A stretch of DNA of 64,000 nucleotides, taken from contig LNGK01000004.1 of assembly GCA_001510575.1 (NCBI GenBank), positions 4,028,667 through 4,092,666 on the forward strand, in the 5' to 3' direction. Under the pieces are notes generated by a model that did not search any database, had not been told where the DNA came from, and worked only from the letters and a program-made list of their open reading frames with translations. Positions 1 to 12,710 of this stretch are shown piece after piece; position 1 is the stretch's first letter; each line of letters starts with the position of its first letter. The DNA is from Knoxdaviesia capensis. Its lineage: Eukaryota; Ascomycota; Sordariomycetes; Microascales; Gondwanamycetaceae. Made by a program: the position numbers and the translations under genes.

Positions 1-35
<35 letters not shown>

Positions 36-42
36 TCTCTCT
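1..42. repeat. (CT)n microsatellite at the window edge
   Basis: An almost pure CT dinucleotide run opens the window, and C/T-rich sequence continues to about position 130. It sits just upstream of the GH5 gene on its coding strand, so it is probably part of that gene's pyrimidine-rich promoter or 5' leader. The run may extend beyond the window. Confidence 0.9.
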
Positions 43-169
43 ATCCAGCCTTCCGTCTTCGTGTCTTTCTTTCCCGTCTCCCCCCCTTTCGCTCTCCTAT
101 CCTCCCGGCTCTCCCGGCTCTCCCGGAACCGCTTATCCCACCCAACCCTCATAGCTCCTCCGCCGTACC

Positions 170-2796
170 ATGGCCGCCTCCTTCCGGCTCACAATCGAGA
201 ATGGCCAGTTCCGTGACAGCTACGGCCGCCAGGTCACGCTGCGTGGCATAAATGTCGCCGGCGATGCCAAACACCCCAGCACTCCCAACACCACCTCCTA
301 CACGCCCAAGAACTTCTTCGACGGCGACAACGTCAACTTCCACAACCGCCCGTTCCCGCTCAGCGAGGCCCACGAGCACTTCTCGCGCATCCGCCGCTAC
401 GGCTACAACACCATCCGCTATGTCTTCACCTGGGAGGCCATCGAGGCGGCTGGCCCGGGAATCTACGACGAGGACTGGATCAAGTCGACCATTGAGATCC
501 TGCGCGTGGCCAAGCAGTACGGCTTCTACATCTTCATGGATCCCCATCAGGACATTGTATGTGGTCTCTTTATCTCGTGTCTCTATGCCCCCATATACGC
601 TGCTACTGACGTGGCTCCTATGCTAACTCGTCCGGCTTTCCCGTGTAGTGGTCGAGATACTGCGGCGGCTCCGGCGCTCCCATGTGGACCGTCTACGCGT
701 GCGGCTTCAACCCGCAGAGCTTCGCCGCCACCGAGGCCGCCATTGTGCAGAACACCTGGCCCGATCCCGACAACTACCCCAAGATGATCTGGGCCACCAA
801 CTACTTCCGCCTCGCCACCGCCACAATCTTCACCATGTTCTTTGCCGGCAAAGACTTCGCCCCCAAGTGCATCATCGACGGCCAAAACATCCAGGACTAC
901 CTGCAATCCCACTTCGTCAACGCCGTGGCCCACCTGGCCCGCCGCATCCGCGAGGCCGGCGACCTGCTGAACGACCCGATTGTGGGCTGGGAGAGCCTGA
1001 ACGAGCCCAACCGCGGCCTGATCGGCTGCGAGGACCTCAGCGCCCTCTCCAAAGACCATCCGCTGAAGAAGGGAACCTGCCCCACCATCTGGCAGGCCAT
1101 GCTGACTGGTCTCGGCCGTGCCTGTGAGGTCGAAACCTGGGACATGGGGGGAATGGGTCCCTACAAGGTTGGCACCAAGCTTGTCGACCCCCACGGTGAA
1201 ATTGCCTGGCTGCCCGCTGGCTTTGACGACGAGGCCCGGTACGGCTACAAGCGCTCGCCCGAGTGGAAGCTCGGCCAGTGCGTGTGGGCCCAGCACGGCG
1301 TGTGGGACCCGGAAACCGACACCCTGTTGCGCAAGGACTACTTCGAGAAGAACCCGCGCACCGGCGAGACGCTCGACTACCCCACCTTCACCAACACGTA
1401 TTTCATGGACCTGTACCGCCGCTACGCCGCCGGCGTGCGTGCCGAACATGAAAACTGCCTGATGCTGATGCAGTTCCCCACGCTGGAACTGCCGCCGCAG
1501 GTCAAGGACACCGCCGACGACGACCCGCTGATGGCCTTTGCGCCGCACTTTTACGACGGCATCACGCTGATCACGAAGAAGTGGAACCGCCGCTGGAACG
1601 TCGACGTGGTCGGCGTGCTGCGCGGCCACTACATGCACCCGGCCTTCGCCCTCCGCATCGGCGAGACCGCCATCCGCAACTGCTTCCGCGACCAGCTGGC
1701 CACGCTGCGCCAGGAGGGCCGCGACCGCATGGGCAACCACCCGTGCGTGATGACCGAGTTTGGAATCCCGTACGACATGGACGATAAGCACGCCTACAAG
1801 ACGGGAGACTACTCGAGCCAGCTGTCGGCTCTCGACGCGAACTACTTTGCCGCCGAGGGCTCGATGATGGAGGGCCACTGCCTGTGGGTGTACATGTCGC
1901 GCAACGACCACGAGCGAGGCGACCAGTGGAACGGCGAGGATCTGTCGATCCACTCCATCGACGACACCCCGCTGCCGATCACTTACACCGAGTCGCTCTC
2001 GTCATCGACCTCGTTCGCCGCCCCCGGCGACTCGAGCATGTCGCGCGCCGCCGCCGGCCTCACCCCCGTGCGCCAGCCCAGCTACCAAAAGAACCACGAC
2101 GTGCCGGACGAGATGATGGTGACGCCGGTGAACCTGCGCCAGGTGCTCTCGACGCCGTCCATCTCGTCGGTGCAGACGGGCAAGGACCCGACGCTGACCA
2201 ACTCGCCGGGCTACCGCGCCGCCGAGGCGTTTGTGCGGCCGACGCCTGTGTTCTCGTGCGGCACTGTGCTCTCGTATGGCTTTGACCTGCGCGCCTGCAC
2301 CTTCACGCTGCGCATCGACTCGCCCAAGCCGTCGCCGCGCCTCACGCCCACCGTGGTGTTCCTACCCGACTTTCACTTCCCCAAGGACCTGTGCACCGTC
2401 ACCGTGTCATCAGGCAAGTGGCAGATTAGCGGCGCGCCGCCGGGCTTCTTTGACGACGAGGACGACTACGACGACGGCGACTATGATGAGGTGCTGCCGG
2501 ATAGTGAGGGCGGTAGTGGCAGCGATGGTCAAGAGCCGGCGGTCGCAGTGAAGACGTCGCCGTCGCCAGCGGCCGCTGCTACCGCGGCGCGCAAGGCGGC
2601 GCGGAGGCGGCGCGAGTGGCCCAGCGTTGACATGCAGTGGATCCGCTGGTGGCATGGCGAGGGCGAGCAGACGCTGAAGATCACCGGTATCATCCACCGT
2701 GAGTGTTTGGGTGGTGCGGCCAGCGAGGATCCGGGGTACATTGAGCAGTGCCAGGCTGGATACAGCTTCGTGCCGACATCTTGCCAGATCATGTAG
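170..2796 (+). CDS. GH5_12 steryl-beta-glucosidase / glucosylceramidase (EGCrP/SglA-like)
   Basis: Two exons, 170-556 and 649-2796, give 844 residues. The 92-nt intron has a GTATGT donor, a GCTAAC branch site near 621 and a TAG acceptor. The GH5 TIM barrel fills roughly residues 8-560. The acid/base Glu is E248 in an LNEPN motif and the nucleophile is E499 in MTEFGIP, followed by YDMDD, as in the fungal GH5_12 group. That group includes the glucosylceramidase EGCrP1 and the ergosteryl-glucosidase EGCrP2/SglA, which cleave glucosylceramide or sterylglucoside inside the cell. There is no signal peptide, in line with an intracellular enzyme. The C-terminal part (from about 600) looks like the beta-sandwich domain of the family, interrupted by an acidic DE-rich run and an Ala/Arg-rich segment around residues 725-790, probably disordered. 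The start has a good context (ACCATGG). Sequence alone does not settle whether sterol or ceramide glucoside is preferred. The gene converges with the RGS gene downstream. Confidence 0.9.
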
Positions 2797-3935
2797 AAAC
2801 CCGCATAACTCATGCTTTCCCTTTTTTTTGTCCTGGCATTCAGCGTTTCTCTGTTTGCCGTGCATCACTGCTTTGCTGTCTTGGGGCTTTTTTGGGGTTT
2901 TTGGTGGGGGTTTTTTTTGTATATATGCTGATGGATGTCGATTTTGTTCTTCGTTTTTTTATGAAATGACCTCAAGCTGTGCAGTGGAGGAGAGAATCAA
3001 CGATTGAATGCTTGTTGTTGCCGGGGTTTTTTTTTCTCGCTTGTCCTTTTTTCATCCGGTTTGCTGTTGTTTATTCATCTCATAAATTGGGTATCTGTTC
3101 GTACAGCTCCTTTTTGGCGTCGTCGTCGTCGTCAGTTAGCTGTTAAATCATGTCGTGGCACATTTAGACACGCGATCTCTCAGGACACAGAAGAGAGGAC
3201 TAGAATAAAAAAGAAAAAAGAAAAGTATATCAAGATCACAGAAGAGTATGTCCATGAGGAATAGAGAGGGTGCAAGAAAAAAAAATACGAAGAAGAAAAG
3301 GCATAGTTCTGCTCGATCGGATAGAATAAAACTCGCAGTATGCACACGCAACTCCCGCCCTCCGCCCGGAAAATAGATACGACAAAAGAAACCCACGCAG
3401 CTCCAAAAGCTATAGCAACACAAAAGAGTTTACCCCGGACCGAGATAAACGAAGAGAAGAAGAAAAGTTAAAGCGAGAAAACGAGAAGACCACGGAGAAC
3501 GGCGTTATCTTTCACACGGCAGGTAATGGCAAGCATTCCCGGGTGCCAACGCGGAAATGGTCCGGATCTCTCTACACACAAACGCCATCCTCCACAGACA
3601 TTCAACGTAAAGTTAAAGAAAGTATCCAAGAAATGAAGAAAGAAAAGTATGAAACGAAAGAGCGTCAAGGAATCAACATCAAACGAAACCGATGGCTCCC
3701 TGTCCCCCGTGATAGAGGGTGGAAAGACATCATCTCAGTCAAAAAAGCAAGATCAAGCGACAAGGACTATTTGAACAGGGCGGGTATTTTGACAACTGTG
3801 TCGTCGCGTGTATCTGCATCAAGAAAAAATTAAAGAAAAGCAAAAAGGGGCAAGAAGAATTGGGGCGTGAAGAAAATGGAAGTGAAGGAAGAGAAAAAAG
3901 ACAAAATGGTTCAGATGGTTGACACAGAACCGATT
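2797..3935. other. Convergent intergenic region (3' UTRs)
   Basis: This 1.1 kb lies between the 3' ends of the GH5 gene (+) and the RGS gene (-). The first half is T-rich on the plus strand and the second half A-rich. That fits two facing 3' UTRs. No reading frame here has coding character. Confidence 0.6.
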
Positions 3936-5382
3936 CTACATGGTCTGCGACCACATCGGCAGGAAGATGAACAGCAAGACACCCCAGCTCGCGAACAACG
4001 CGCCGCCCACGAGACTCTGAATGACAATCTTGCGCTGCAGTTTGCGCAGGTGGATATCCTTGACCCGGAACTTGCGGTCGAAGATCATCAGCCGCGAAAC
4101 CATCTTGAGGATGCCAGACTTGTTCGAACTGAAGGACGAGGAATCATCGAATCTCTCCCAGGGCAGAGGCTGGCGGCGCGAAAACAGCAAGAGGAAGAAG
4201 CAACTACCGCGTACCCCGGAAAGAATCAGGCTGACACCAATCCACCACATGGGCCAAGCAGCAAAGGTGTCGAAACGCGAGTGGGCGCCCCGGTAAGGAG
4301 TGAAGCCGCGGAGAAGAACACACAGGAATCCAGCGATGGTAAGCACAATGCCTAGACCAGTAGCCATGCAGATAGTCTCAAGAGTACCGTTGCTGACGCC
4401 GAGGCGAACGAAGTTCCGGTGGGAGCAGTTCCGGAGCAGGAGGTAGACATGATCGGCAATTGGACGCATATGGCTGGGATCGGTCGACTTTTGGAGGGCA
4501 ACAAGAGCACGCTCGCGCATGGCCGGCGGAATGTTGAGCTCCTTTTCGGAGCCAGGAAGCAGGAACAATTTGATGATGGCGTTGATCTCAGCACGACGGC
4601 TGTGGGAGTATCCCTGTCCAGGGGGGGCGGCCGGGTCGTCGACGGTGTAAGCCAGGCCTCTAGGAGTAGGAGGAACAACTCTGCAGCCCCCAGAACCGCA
4701 GAGGGCTTGGACACCAATCAGTTCGGCGATGCGTTCAGTGGTATCGGCAGCTAGAATAGACGATCGGATTAGTATTCTTCATAGCAGAAACAAGATCCAG
4801 TGGCGAGCTAACATACCAACTTCAGGGTCGACGGTGTACTGGGCATCGGTTTCCTCGTCCGTCGACCGGGTCAAGGACTCTGTGCTTGAAGAGGCAAACG
4901 ATTTGCCATCCTTCTCAGAGGGAGACTTGGGAGTCTTAGGGAGGAACTGTGACTCGTAGTTTTTGAACCTATTGGGGGAATGGCCCATTGGTCAGACACG
5001 TACAATCTAAAAAGAAAAGACCCCCTTCGCCCTTGAGCCCTCAGAGAAACTTACCAGATATAGAACTCGAGGTTTTCCGGTGAAAACTCAATGTGCTTGA
5101 GATACATGTAAAAGTCATACAACGACATAGGACTGCCTGTGGAAGAAGTCAGTACGTCTGATAGCGGAGAAACAAGAGCAAGCCGTCGGGGTTCATTGAG
5201 TGCATACAAGTCTTGTTGGCCAGGACCTTCTCCAGCTTCAGCCGGGCAGGAATTGCTGTCTTATTCCGGCCATCGGGAGAAGGCACACGCTTTCCACTGC
5301 CGACCTCTGAGGCGTAAGACTTGATATCACGGTAATCCGGCTTCTTGTACCAGACCAGCCACGAGGGCATCCGAAACATCAT
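3936..5382 (-). CDS. Rax1/RgsD-like RGS-domain membrane protein
   Basis: Four exons on the minus strand, 5382-5208, 5136-5055, 4968-4817 and 4750-3936, give 407 residues. Introns are 66-86 nt, with donors GTATGC, GTAAGT and GTATGT and CAG/TAG acceptors; the last has an ACTAATC branch site. The N-terminal half is an RGS domain: the segment LEKVLANKTCSPMSLYDFYM, then LKHIEFSPENLEFYIWFKNYE, is the typical helix pair and is assembled only after splicing. A Ser/Asp-rich insert follows. The C-terminal part carries three hydrophobic helices (starting near ICMATGLGIVL, WPMWWIGVSLIL and IQSLVGGALFASW). RGS plus three C-terminal membrane segments is the architecture of yeast Rax1 (bud-site selection) and Aspergillus RgsD/Rax1 (growth, conidiation). 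RGS domains speed GTP hydrolysis by G-alpha; whether this subfamily does so is less clear. The two adjacent start codons at 5382 and 5379 are equivalent choices. Confidence 0.88.
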
Positions 5383-6180
5383 TTCAAGATAAAGGGAGAC
5401 CGTATGACGACGGTCTAGCGCGTTGGGGAAATGAAGGTATAAGCTCTTTGATACTCAGAGCAGAGAATGCCCTTGTAGATTCGGTGCAAACGGCAATGGT
5501 CAGCAACGTAGTCAACACGCAGTTGTGTTTTGAACGTGTGTGGATGCTAACGGAGGACGTGAGAGGCCAGACAACTCGAAAGAATATATACCGGCACGAC
5601 GAGGTGATTGATTGGGCCGTTGTAAGTATATCGAGATATAAGGTCGGTGATGAGATATGAATCGAAGAGTCCGGTGATGTAAGAGAATGTGAGAGTTCTG
5701 TTTGTTTGTAGAGAGAGCTCAACAACTCGGAGATGGTGGCGTGTAAGTGAGCGAACAGACTTGGCGAGAACAGACCGAAACAAACAAAAATGAATGACAG
5801 GAAGGAAGGGAAGTGTAAACTGATAACAAAAGAGAGAAAGGAAACTGGAAGAAGGGAAGAAGGGAAGAAGGGAAGAAGGGGGTAATAGACCACGAGAAAA
5901 GGAGAGAGAAAAGGGGAGAGAAAAGGAAATATATAAAAAAGAAAAGGAAGTCAGGGAAGGCCTGGGGAAAAAGGAAAACTGGCGGACCAAGACAGGTTCT
6001 TAACGTACCAACACGGGCTGGTGGTCCCCAGAGAGGCTCACCCACACCAGAAGAACTTCGACGACAAGCGGGACGGTGGCGTGCACTCTCGCCCTCCCCC
6101 GTCCCCCCCTCTCTTGTCCATCCTCCCGTCCGTCTGTCTTGGGCTCTCGCTATTTGTCCGGGTACACACAATCTTTCGCA
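5383..6180 (-). promoter_or_regulatory. Pyrimidine-rich promoter/leader of the RGS gene
   Basis: Read on the minus strand, this 0.8 kb is strongly C/T-rich, including a (TTCTTCCC)n tract at 5848-5880 and runs such as CTTTTCTCTCCCC. Fungal promoters often carry such tracts on the coding strand close to the transcription start. The long minus-strand open frames here are Ser/Leu/Phe-rich products of that composition and are not counted as genes. Confidence 0.5.
5848..5880. repeat. (GGGAAGAA)n short tandem repeat
   Basis: About four copies of an 8-nt unit, GGGAAGAA on the plus strand, lie in the presumed leader of the RGS gene. Confidence 0.85.
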
Positions 6181-9100
6181 CTAAAAGCATTGGCCATTAA
6201 CCACCTATTGGTAATCGAAGACATCCCGTCCGTGGTGTGGCGTGGCTAGTCGAGGCCAGGGTTCTGAGCATTCGCTTCGTTTGCCGTGCAAGCACCCTTT
6301 CAGCTTGGGGAGTTGGTCGAGTCTGGCAAAACGGCCACCCTCCTCCCCCGATTCGGTGTCACTTGTCCATGGACTTTGGGATGGAAACGTTCAAAGCATC
6401 CACGCAAACAGTGGGTATGCTCACCGTGAGGTGCGCGCGGGTACCTTGCGCCATGGTAAATCAAGGTCAGTCCCTGGGGCTGCCGGGGAGAGCGACAAGG
6501 ATTGGTTTGGGGGCCAGACTCGGTCTAGGAGTTGTTAGTGGGTGGCCGACCTACCACTACTGTCCTGTACATGTCCATGAATTCTCCATGTTGCCGTGAG
6601 TTCAGCTTGCGCCGAATATCTGGAACAGTGATAGTGGTGGTGGCTCAGAATAGAGCCGGTGGGCTTGAGAATGCTTTCGAAGGCTGTCCTGATTTCTGGT
6701 CAGAACTAGGTGTCAAGTTGCTGTTGATTCACAAATTGAACCAGCTGGACACCAAAATGCTGCAGGTTTCCTTTTGATCATTCCTGCAGCCACGTTTCAC
6801 AGTCTCGGACGATTCGGCGGTAGTTGCTCGCAGTAAGTCAAGGCGGGGTGTTTGGCTAGTACATATTAGCGTTTTGTTGTTCCTTTTTCTTCGTGTCTGT
6901 GTAAATCCTTTTCGCCCACGGAAGAGCGAAATGGAAAAGGCACCAAGAAATGGGCACAGCACAGAAGAAAAGGATTGTCTTCATACCTAGTTATTGGGTC
7001 CATCGCACTTCTTAGGATCATCCAACCATTTTGTCCAGTCTTCTGTTGTCCGCTCCCAAAGCACGTGGATTGAACTATCGCCAAGTTCGGACTGCCAGAA
7101 GCTCTGTGCGTCTCTCCATTGATACCTCCTTCGAGGTTAGGCGAGCAGGTAGGATCGTGGCATAGGTGTGGTACCAGTACTTTATCCGGGGTGGGGGCAG
7201 TCCAGAGGACAGAGAGAAGTGGGAGAATTGTTGGTATACCGCTTTAGTATCGTTGTAAGCCCGGGATGGGAGAAAAGACGGCTTGAAAATGAGGTTTGAC
7301 GGGCTTGGTAGATGTGATAGTCGAAGTCCGGTCGATAGTCTCCCAGTAAAGTCGTTCTAGATTCATCGACCCCATTCTCTCCTGTCAGCCACACCAAAGT
7401 CTCGGCTAGGTATTGTTTACGATGTTGGATGAGCTGGCCTCCATCTCTGGATTAGGTCTGCATTGGGAACCAAGGTTTGAGACTGAAAAAGACGGCAAGC
7501 AAACAATAAATGCAAGAACACTTGGAATTATGGCCTAGCTGAACTCGAGCTGGTTCGAGACAGGGGTTGGGAAATCCTGTCACAACCCAACCTTACCAGG
7601 AACGAGTTGCCACTGAGGCAATTTGGATGCAATTCGAAGTGTCAAGTATCGATGAGGTCTCGAGTCTTCTTGTATCGGAATAGTGAGTTTTGCTATAGCA
7701 AACTCCTGTAATTAAAAGGTTAGTTAAAATAGAGATTATTTTCAGCACAACTGCCGCTGATACCCGGATATGATTTCACCTCCCGATAGCACAAATCTGA
7801 GCGGAAGAAAAGAAAGCTACCATGGCCTGCCTCATAAGGGTGTTTTAATTCTCCCTTATCACCCAGCCTGTTTCTTACCCGTGGTCGTGGTTGGTATTAA
7901 GACAGCAGAGTTGCAGCGCACGGCGATCACTGCAACGATCTGCCGGGCAGGGGTCGAAGAAAGCCGACCCTAGTCACTTAATTGGCGGCCCTGAAGGATA
8001 GAAGATCGGGGATTTTATGTTTTCTCAGAGGGCTTAAAACGCCACATAGCAGAAGAGAGGAGGCTATCCGGAAAGATGGGATGATTTCTGTGTCAACTGC
8101 CACTATTGTCCAGCTGGTAAAATACAGCTAAAGTCTGATGGCTCTGGGATATGATAGAAAACTGTCAGGTTACAGATTCAGATATGGCACCATAATAGCG
8201 CAACACACAATCTGTTCATAGTCCCTGCGGAACAGAACCCGGAAAGATAAAAGTCGCAGAAATCAGAGTTTAGTTGGAAGTGGTTTTTGAGAGATGAGAC
8301 TCGGCCGGAGGTATTTCGTGATTTCGTGCATCAAATTCTTCCTTTTTGTGCAGCATCTGGATAGCACCTGCCGTGTTCGTGAAATGCATATATGCAGCCT
8401 TTTCACTTCCTTCTTTCCCTCTGTCCCTGCATACTTGTCGGGTTGAACCTTCCGTGCGCATAAAACGAGGGCTCAGCCCTGATCGCACAAAATGAAGTTG
8501 AATACCTAATCCATTCTGAGTGTCTGGCGGCTGTCACGAGAGATCCGCTTAAGAATAGAGTAGCGAAGACGCGCATGTCACGATAGTCAAAATCTGATGC
8601 CGGTTTCCGATCTCTCGATTAGAGACTCGGTTTCACCATCTATTGGCACTTGTGCAGACACCAACGGGCGGAACATTACTCGTGGTGCTCCATCCATCCA
8701 CTGGACCCATACCTGTCATTTTCATAAAATCTTTCAAAACACCACTTATACAAGCACACCTGCGTTAGCCGAATTCAATCCCGCTTGGGCTTCGGCTGCG
8801 CTAGATTTCCAATATCACGGCTTGCTGTACTATATGCTGTACATACAGTCGGTAGGTCTGCTTTGCCTTCGCCTCAGTTATCTTCCCCCCCTGCATAGCT
8901 GGACTGGTTGAGTGGACCTCCATAGCCTAAGCTCCCCACAGACCACGTTATCGTAGATTTACAGTTGCGAAATGCCCACGTCGATCGCTTACCACCAACT
9001 TATCACCGGCCACTCGCCATCCAGCGTTCAGTTCAGTTTAACGAACACTATCAGTGCGTGTGTACCTGAAGCCAGCACTAGTCAGGCGACCTCACCTCGC

Positions 9101-12058
9101 CGGTTCCTTGTACGCGTATACTAACGAGTCCAGAGTTTAGGCCCACCCCAAACGGAAAACGATGTTCCTTGCACGCGCCTCATTTTATCCTCGAGCCCAA
9201 AGCTCATTCGTCTCTTAGTGCTGAATCCTCTCTGCTCGGACCTAAGGGCCAGAGGAGCGGCTTTGAGAAAAGCGCGTTGCTGGGACCCTCAAAAAAAAGA
9301 GGTCAGTGTCCACTACTCGACTATCTCGTACCTAAGGGTTGCCACTCTTCGCTTTGGCATCCGGCCTTACCGGAAGTGGGCAATGCATGCAGATTGAGGC
9401 GAGCGGTGGACACATCAGTCCGTCAATCAGGAGGAGGAAGACCAGAGACACCGGATGGTCCGCCGGGCTCGTGTTCTCCGGACTCAAGCCACCATCCATG
9501 CTTTGCTAACTGTCGGTAAGAATATATCGCAGCAAAACAACTCACGCAGGTGCTACGTAATAGCAAGCCATATACTTCTCAGCTCAAGCCACAACTTCTT
9601 GTCACCAACTTGATCGTGCTCACAGTCACAAGTCCTCTATCCCAGTATCAACCCACTTCGCTCTCAAGAATCATCCTAGTCGAATGGCGGATCCCAACTT
9701 GGACCAGGCCCCAGGATTATCAGGTCGCATCAGCCCGGCCGGGCCCAGACTGTGCCAGCCAATCACAGTCTCTATCACGTCCGGCGTTATTTCAATTCAG
9801 AAACCTCCAAGTCGGACATATTTATTGCCTGCGAAATACCCAAGCCAGCCATCGCGGAAACTATCAGAAGCTCGCCTGGAGTACTTCTTACCCTTTCCTC
9901 GAACCCAGGAAACCACTGCGAGGACGCAACCATAACATACGACTACTACAGATATGTAGTATGTACTGTACTGCACATACAGGTAGGTGTACTGTACACA
10001 CAGCTCGTGAAATCCAACTTCGCCAGCCGCCGTAACGCGCGATAGCTATCGCTATATCTCTCCCGAGCTGTTCCTTTTGCCTCATCCATCCCCGTCAACA
10101 TGTACCAGGACGTTCATTGAGACGAATAGACCTTTTGCATCAAACCCGCACTACCCCTTTGAAAATCCTCCGACTAGAAACATCACCGGTCGATAGTTCA
10201 GCCAAGTTTCTGGCGTGGACCACAACGGATCCACGTAGTATGTGGCTAGACGTCTTTTTTTCCTTTTTTCCTCTTCGTTCGACTATTTATTTCTCCGCTG
10301 CATGAGGGCCGCCTAGATTTTGTCTCTCGGAAGAGCCATCACTCACACCTGGAGCCCAAGACAAGAAGAACCAAGATGTCTTGTTTTGACTCTCGGATAC
10401 TCGGTTGTATTTCTTTGAAAAAAAAAATTGGTTTTCTTTTTGGTTTTTTTTTGGTTTTTTCTGGCTGGAGCCGCCCAGATCGGCGTGATAAACCCGAGGC
10501 GCACACTCACACGCACCCCCCAACCCAATTCGAATGATTGAATTTGGGGCTGTGATCAGCACCAGTCTACCGAAAATCTCAGGACGGGCTCTGGTCGCGA
10601 GAAGAAGATGAAATTTCAGAATGGTGTTGGTCTAACCCCAAAGCAGGCACAAAACGCCAGCGTGATTCTCAGCTCCCATGCAAATCTTCGCTCGCTCGGA
10701 AAGTCGGCTCATTTACAAGAATTATTTCAGTTCAGTGGCGTTCCTTTGTTTCCTTTTTTTTTATCCCTCACTTGAGCGCGCCCGGTCTTCGCCCATCAGG
10801 CGTGAATTTTTCTGCCGTCTTTTTCCTTTTTCCTTTTTTCTTCTGGCCCTTTTTCCCTCAAAGCGCCGTATTTGCTTTTGGTTAACTCCTGATGCTCGCA
10901 TAAACCACCCACACACTGGCGGGTTGGAGTTGACGGGAAACGCGAAAGGAGAAAGAGAAAAGGGGCTCGGGCGGGTGGTGTCGTCAGCAGGGAGAAGAAC
11001 ACAGTCTGGATTAATTGTTTCTTCTTCTGAAGGTGGCCTCGCTCGGTCGCCCTTTTGCACGTCGACAAGTAAGGCCTAGAGGATTTCATTACATCCTCTT
11101 TTGGGGTGAACAAACTTGTCTCTCGGACCTCGTGGCTCCCACTTTCGCACGGATATTTCCAAGCCAGGCCGTGTGGACGCCCATTTTGAGTGTGTGGACT
11201 CGTTCCCCTCCCTGCACTCCGCATGTTATTGATTCCGTACCTTTTTGTTTCTGCTCGCAATCAGTAATCACTGTCCAGATGGTGAGATATCCCTGCAGGA
11301 AGCCTTGTCCAGAAGTGTAAGTTGTTCCCATCGCCCCCTGCCCTGTTCGCAACGTCCGAACACCTGCCGATGTGACGCTGTCATGGATTTGCAGATCGAC
11401 GGCCGGGGTTCTGTCGTGAGTTGATGTGTTGAGTTAGGCAAAAGGAATCTCTGGTATAACTTGCGTCTAAGTTGGCACACCTGAGTCACCTTGCCAATCA
11501 TCAGCGCTGCGCGCACTGAGGTCCGATTGTTCCGTGCAGCCCTTCAGGCAAGAGGGAGTCAGTCCCATAGAGAAAGACCAAGGCACTTGTGTCGACGGTG
11601 TTGCTGTCGATCTGTAGCGGAACTTGACTGTCTGCGAGGCCAGATGGTGTTGGCCACGGATCCGGGCTTCTCTCTCCCACTTAGACTCGTAGGTCGTGGT
11701 CACGTATCTCCGACTGCTATCTTTACCGTCTGGACACACGGCCTCCAAGCCTCCCGGATCACCCCCTAACCCCCGATACCGCGAACGGGCCCTTTTTTAG
11801 CGGTTCACTCCCCCTCACCCCACAACTCCAGCGTGCTTATAAACATCAATGCACTCTCTCTACCTTCAAAAATCTCCAGGAGAGACGGGGATGAAAGAAT
11901 AAGGATCGCAGGCCGGGGCCGAGCGAGAGCCAATAAAGATAGTCGATAGTAGGGGCGGTACCAATGCCAGAGAAAAAGGTTAACGGATCTCGCAACAAAC
12001 CGCAGGATGCGCTCCCCAGCACGTACCATCCTTTATCGTTCATCGCATCTGACAATGT

Positions 12059-12544
12059 TCAGTAGTCAGGCTTCAAGTCGGGACTGGCCTTGCAGCATAT
12101 CGTCCACCACTTAATGCGTCTACATGTCAACCCCCAAGGCCCTCCCGCCATCACACCACGCCAGAACGCCCACCACAAGAAAGTGCGCGCATCCACCGCC
12201 CAGGCGAACCCCGCTCTCCGCCGCCCAGTGGTACTCGCCCGAGCGTGTCCGTTCACGATGTTTGAGAGCGGCATGTTCCTGCGAAAGCGGTGCTCGGTCA
12301 CTCTCTCCTGCATGTGTGCGTGCCATGTGTCCGAGGTCACAGGGACACAGGTCTTGGGGTCCAAAATGTCTTCAATCCATTCAGGTTCGTTTTCCGGGCG
12401 TCTCTCCTCGTGGAACACGCATGCAATCCTCGAAGAACTATTGATTGACTCTCTCGGTAAGGTCCAGGAACAGCACCCGGGGGAAATACGGTAAGCGTGT
12501 GACTTATCAGCTGTACTGGATGTGCCGTGTCCTTCAAGCTTCAC
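12059..12544 (-). CDS. Doubtful orphan ORF, 161 residues
   Basis: An uninterrupted minus-strand frame opens with ATG at 12544 and runs 161 codons. The central part (from about EPEWIEDILDPKTCVPVTSD to the Trp-rich end) has a more protein-like mix of residues and a higher share of G/C third positions than surrounding open frames. No domain is recognised, there is no good splice evidence, and an overlapping plus-strand frame of similar length exists. It could be a lineage-specific small gene, a decayed gene fragment or chance. Confidence 0.2.
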   Translation of the reverse strand: MKLEGHGTSSTADKSHAYRISPGCCSWTLPRESINSSSRIACVFHEERRPENEPEWIEDILDPKTCVPVTSDTWHAHMQERVTEHRFRRNMPLSNIVNGHARASTTGRRRAGFAWAVDARTFLWWAFWRGVMAGGPWGLTCRRIKWWTICCKASPDLKPDY

Positions 12545-12690
12545 TTCCGAGTTAGTCTCCCGAAGACAACAGCAAGTACGGCAATCTCTCGGTACGAGGT
12601 CGATAAATCATAGATATGTTCTATACAGCATATCAATACGAGGCCGAGAGGAACAAAACGTCAGCTCTCCTCCCAAAATATCTATATGCT

Positions 12691-12710
12691 TTAGGGTTAA
12701 CTAGGGTTAG
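12691..12710. repeat. Double telomere-like motif (TTAGGGTTA + CTAGGGTTA)
   Basis: Two adjacent copies of a TAGGGTTA core lie about 390 nt upstream of the start codon at 13096. The fungal telomere unit is TTAGGG. Such motifs can bind Myb-type telomere-repeat factors (Tbf1/Teb1 family), so this could be a promoter element. Confidence 0.55.

Noticed and set aside
583..1953. Long minus-strand frame opposite the GH5 gene, and similar long frames opposite the phosphatase (56313-57419), F-box (24278-25297 on plus) and zinc-finger (49677-50393) genes
   Set aside because: These are mirror effects of high GC3 in the true genes; their products are Val/Gly/Arg-rich with no motifs.
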